Below are positions 57,921 through 59,014 of a stretch of 59,014 nucleotides of DNA, in pieces. This DNA is from Chloroflexota bacterium (GTDB taxonomy: Bacteria; Chloroflexota; Anaerolineae; DTLA01), in assembly GCA_014360805.1 (NCBI GenBank), contig JACIWU010000009.1:1-59014 (forward strand), in the 5' to 3' direction. Numbering within the stretch: position 1 is the first letter of the stretch; each line of letters starts with the position of its first letter. The notes beneath the pieces were generated by a model, which was not told the DNA's origin, did no database searches, and saw nothing but the letters and a program-made list of their open reading frames with translations. Both the position numbers and the translations under genes were made by a program.

Positions 57921-58882
57921 CGCATGAGCGGGATGAGCGGCTTCGCGTCAATCACGCCCTGGCACACCATGCGAAAAGCACGCTCCAGGGAAAGGGGCGT
58001 AAGATGATAAACGCCAAAGATGGACATCTCGTCGTAGTGAATCCGAGTGGAATTCACTTCAACCATAGTGCCTTCAGGCAGGCCCCCAAACCACTCCACG
58101 CGCGCCCCCTTGCGGGCCACATCCAGCGCCGTTAGCCAGGCCGCCTTGACCCCTGCACACTCTATGACCACATCGGCGCCGCGGCCATCCGTAAGTTCGC
58201 GCACGGCCTCCACCGGATCCTGGGCTGCGGAATTGATCACCGCCGTAGCCCCCAAGGCCCTCGCGACGGCCAGCCGCCTATCGTTGACATCCACGGCGAT
58301 CACCGGCGACGCACCTTGCCTCAGCGCCAGTTGAACGTGCATCAGACCGATCGGCCCGCCGGCACCTATGACTGCCACGCTCTCACCCGCTTGAATGCGC
58401 AGCAAGTCCTGGCCGTGCACCACGCAAGCCAACGGTTCGGTAATGGCCGCCTCACGGTAACTCAGGTGATCCGGCAGTACAAAAGTGTTCTGTCTTACCA
58501 GGCGGCCAGGGATGCGGATGTACTCGGCGAAAGCGCCCAAATTCACCATCAGGTCCTCGCACAGATTCGGCTGCCCGCGCTTGCAAAAGTAGCACCGGTT
58601 GCATGGGGCCGTGTTGCCGCTGACCACGCGCATCCCCACTTCAAAGCCCCTTACCTCTGACCCAACCGCCACCACATCACCGGCGAATTCGTGGCCGAAC
58701 AAAGTCGGCGGGATATACTTGGGATGCCCGCGCTTGAACGTTTTTACATCCGTGCCACAGGTCAGCGCCGTCCTGACACGAACCAACAAGTCTTCCGGTC
58801 CGATCTCCGGTATGGGCATACGCCGAAAAGAAAGCGCACCTGGGCCCATGTACACTGTAGCCCACATTGTGTTGTCCGTCAT
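57872..58882 (-). CDS. Zinc-dependent alcohol (polyol/threonine-type) dehydrogenase, apparently truncated
   Basis: A 336-aa MDR-family dehydrogenase. The catalytic zinc site is CGTDVKTFKRG and GHEFAGDVVAVG; the structural zinc Cys are in CNRCYFCKRGQPNLC; the NAD loop is VIGAGGPIGLMHV. After VIDAKPLIP, where the family usually continues with about 35 residues of the last strand and helix, it ends in 17 unrelated residues (LMRCLWFPWGRSRINVQA). This point coincides with the larA-like remnant in another frame, so a deletion probably fused the two genes. ATG 58882 has AAGGAGG 8 bases upstream. Confidence 0.85.
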   Translation of the reverse strand: MTDNTMWATVYMGPGALSFRRMPIPEIGPEDLLVRVRTALTCGTDVKTFKRGHPKYIPPTLFGHEFAGDVVAVGSEVRGFEVGMRVVSGNTAPCNRCYFCKRGQPNLCEDLMVNLGAFAEYIRIPGRLVRQNTFVLPDHLSYREAAITEPLACVVHGQDLLRIQAGESVAVIGAGGPIGLMHVQLALRQGASPVIAVDVNDRRLAVARALGATAVINSAAQDPVEAVRELTDGRGADVVIECAGVKAAWLTALDVARKGARVEWFGGLPEGTMVEVNSTRIHYDEMSIFGVYHLTPLSLERAFRMVCQGVIDAKPLIPLMRCLWFPWGRSRINVQA

Positions 58883-58942
58883 CGATTGTGCCTCCTTACG
58901 GGAGACTGCGGGGATGTCTGAGCAAGTGTGCGGCGCAAAAGA

Positions 58943-58959
58943 TGTACGCCCTCTGTACA
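58943..58959. promoter_or_regulatory. Inverted repeat in the alcohol dehydrogenase leader
   Basis: TGTAC (58943-58947) and GTACA (58955-58959) flank a 7-base spacer, about 15-30 bases downstream of the predicted start site. It has the size of a GntR- or LacI-type operator. Confidence 0.35.
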
Positions 58960-58980
58960 AGAGTTCGCAGCCACATACCT

Positions 58981-59009
58981 ATTCTACAACCTGTCTGTGC
59001 AAAAGTCAA
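58981..59009 (-). promoter_or_regulatory. Promoter of the alcohol dehydrogenase gene
   Basis: Minus strand: -35 TTGACT (59009-59004), 17-bp spacer, -10 TAGAAT (58986-58981), at the window edge. Confidence 0.6.
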
Positions 59010-59014
59010 CGAGG

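Overview
The window is a GC-rich bacterial chromosome segment. It most likely comes from an anaerobic or facultatively anaerobic member of the Chloroflexota (Anaerolineae-like); this is inference. The signs are lipoproteins with Thr/Pro-rich linkers after the lipobox, KorABCD and AOR-family ferredoxin-linked oxidoreductases, UPF0261/Tm-1-like proteins and DUF917, a split PEP-synthase-like pair, and archaeal-type GAPDH and PGK beside bacterial housekeeping genes (tig-clpP-clpX, secDF, thiI). No phage, transposase, CRISPR array or rRNA was seen.

Layout. (1) 1-23 kb is mostly housekeeping: a class V aminotransferase facing thiI; secD-secF; a small P-loop protein, a PP2C-like phosphatase and a CCA-adding enzyme; a four-subunit 2-oxoacid:ferredoxin oxidoreductase; a TrmI-like tRNA methyltransferase; a metallo-beta-lactamase-fold protein; two exported proteins including an M1 peptidase; tig-clpP-clpX; tRNA-Leu(UAG) and tRNA-Gly(GCC); and a MoxR/VWA pair. 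(2) 22-29.7 kb (minus strand) is catabolic operon A: a phosphohistidine-domain PEP-utilising protein, AOR-1, a cyclase-family hydrolase, two tandem UPF0261 proteins and a class II aldolase. (3) 30-40.8 kb (minus strand) is operon B: an SDR, a stand-alone PEP-synthase ATP-grasp domain, an HprK-like P-loop protein, a GntR regulator, a C_GCAxxG_C_C protein, E2/E1-alpha/E1-beta of a 2-oxoacid dehydrogenase, archaeal-type GAPDH and PGK, and a LarA-like racemase. (4) 41.1-56.4 kb (plus strand) is operon C: DUF917, a URO-D-family protein, IclR, KDG kinase, KDPG aldolase, an iron-sulfur flavoprotein, a 16-Cys ferredoxin, AOR-2, MoaD, a five-gene Dpp/Opp-type ABC transporter, an SDR and a TIGR04076-like protein. 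(5) 56.4-59 kb (minus strand) holds a second URO-D paralogue, a larA-like gene remnant and an alcohol dehydrogenase that has apparently lost its C-terminus.

How the genes may work together (inference). Operons B and C can be read as one route: ABC uptake, SDR oxidation of a sugar or sugar acid, KDG kinase and KDPG aldolase (Entner-Doudoroff) to pyruvate and glyceraldehyde-3-phosphate, archaeal-type GAPDH/PGK to 3-phosphoglycerate, and the E1/E2 complex to acetyl-CoA. AOR-2 with its private ferredoxin and iron-sulfur flavoprotein would handle an aldehyde and pass on low-potential electrons. Good sigma70-type promoters lie at the heads of operons A, B and C; B and C diverge from a 307-bp control region. 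The least explained part is the split PEP-synthase-like phosphotransfer system with the adjacent HprK-like protein.
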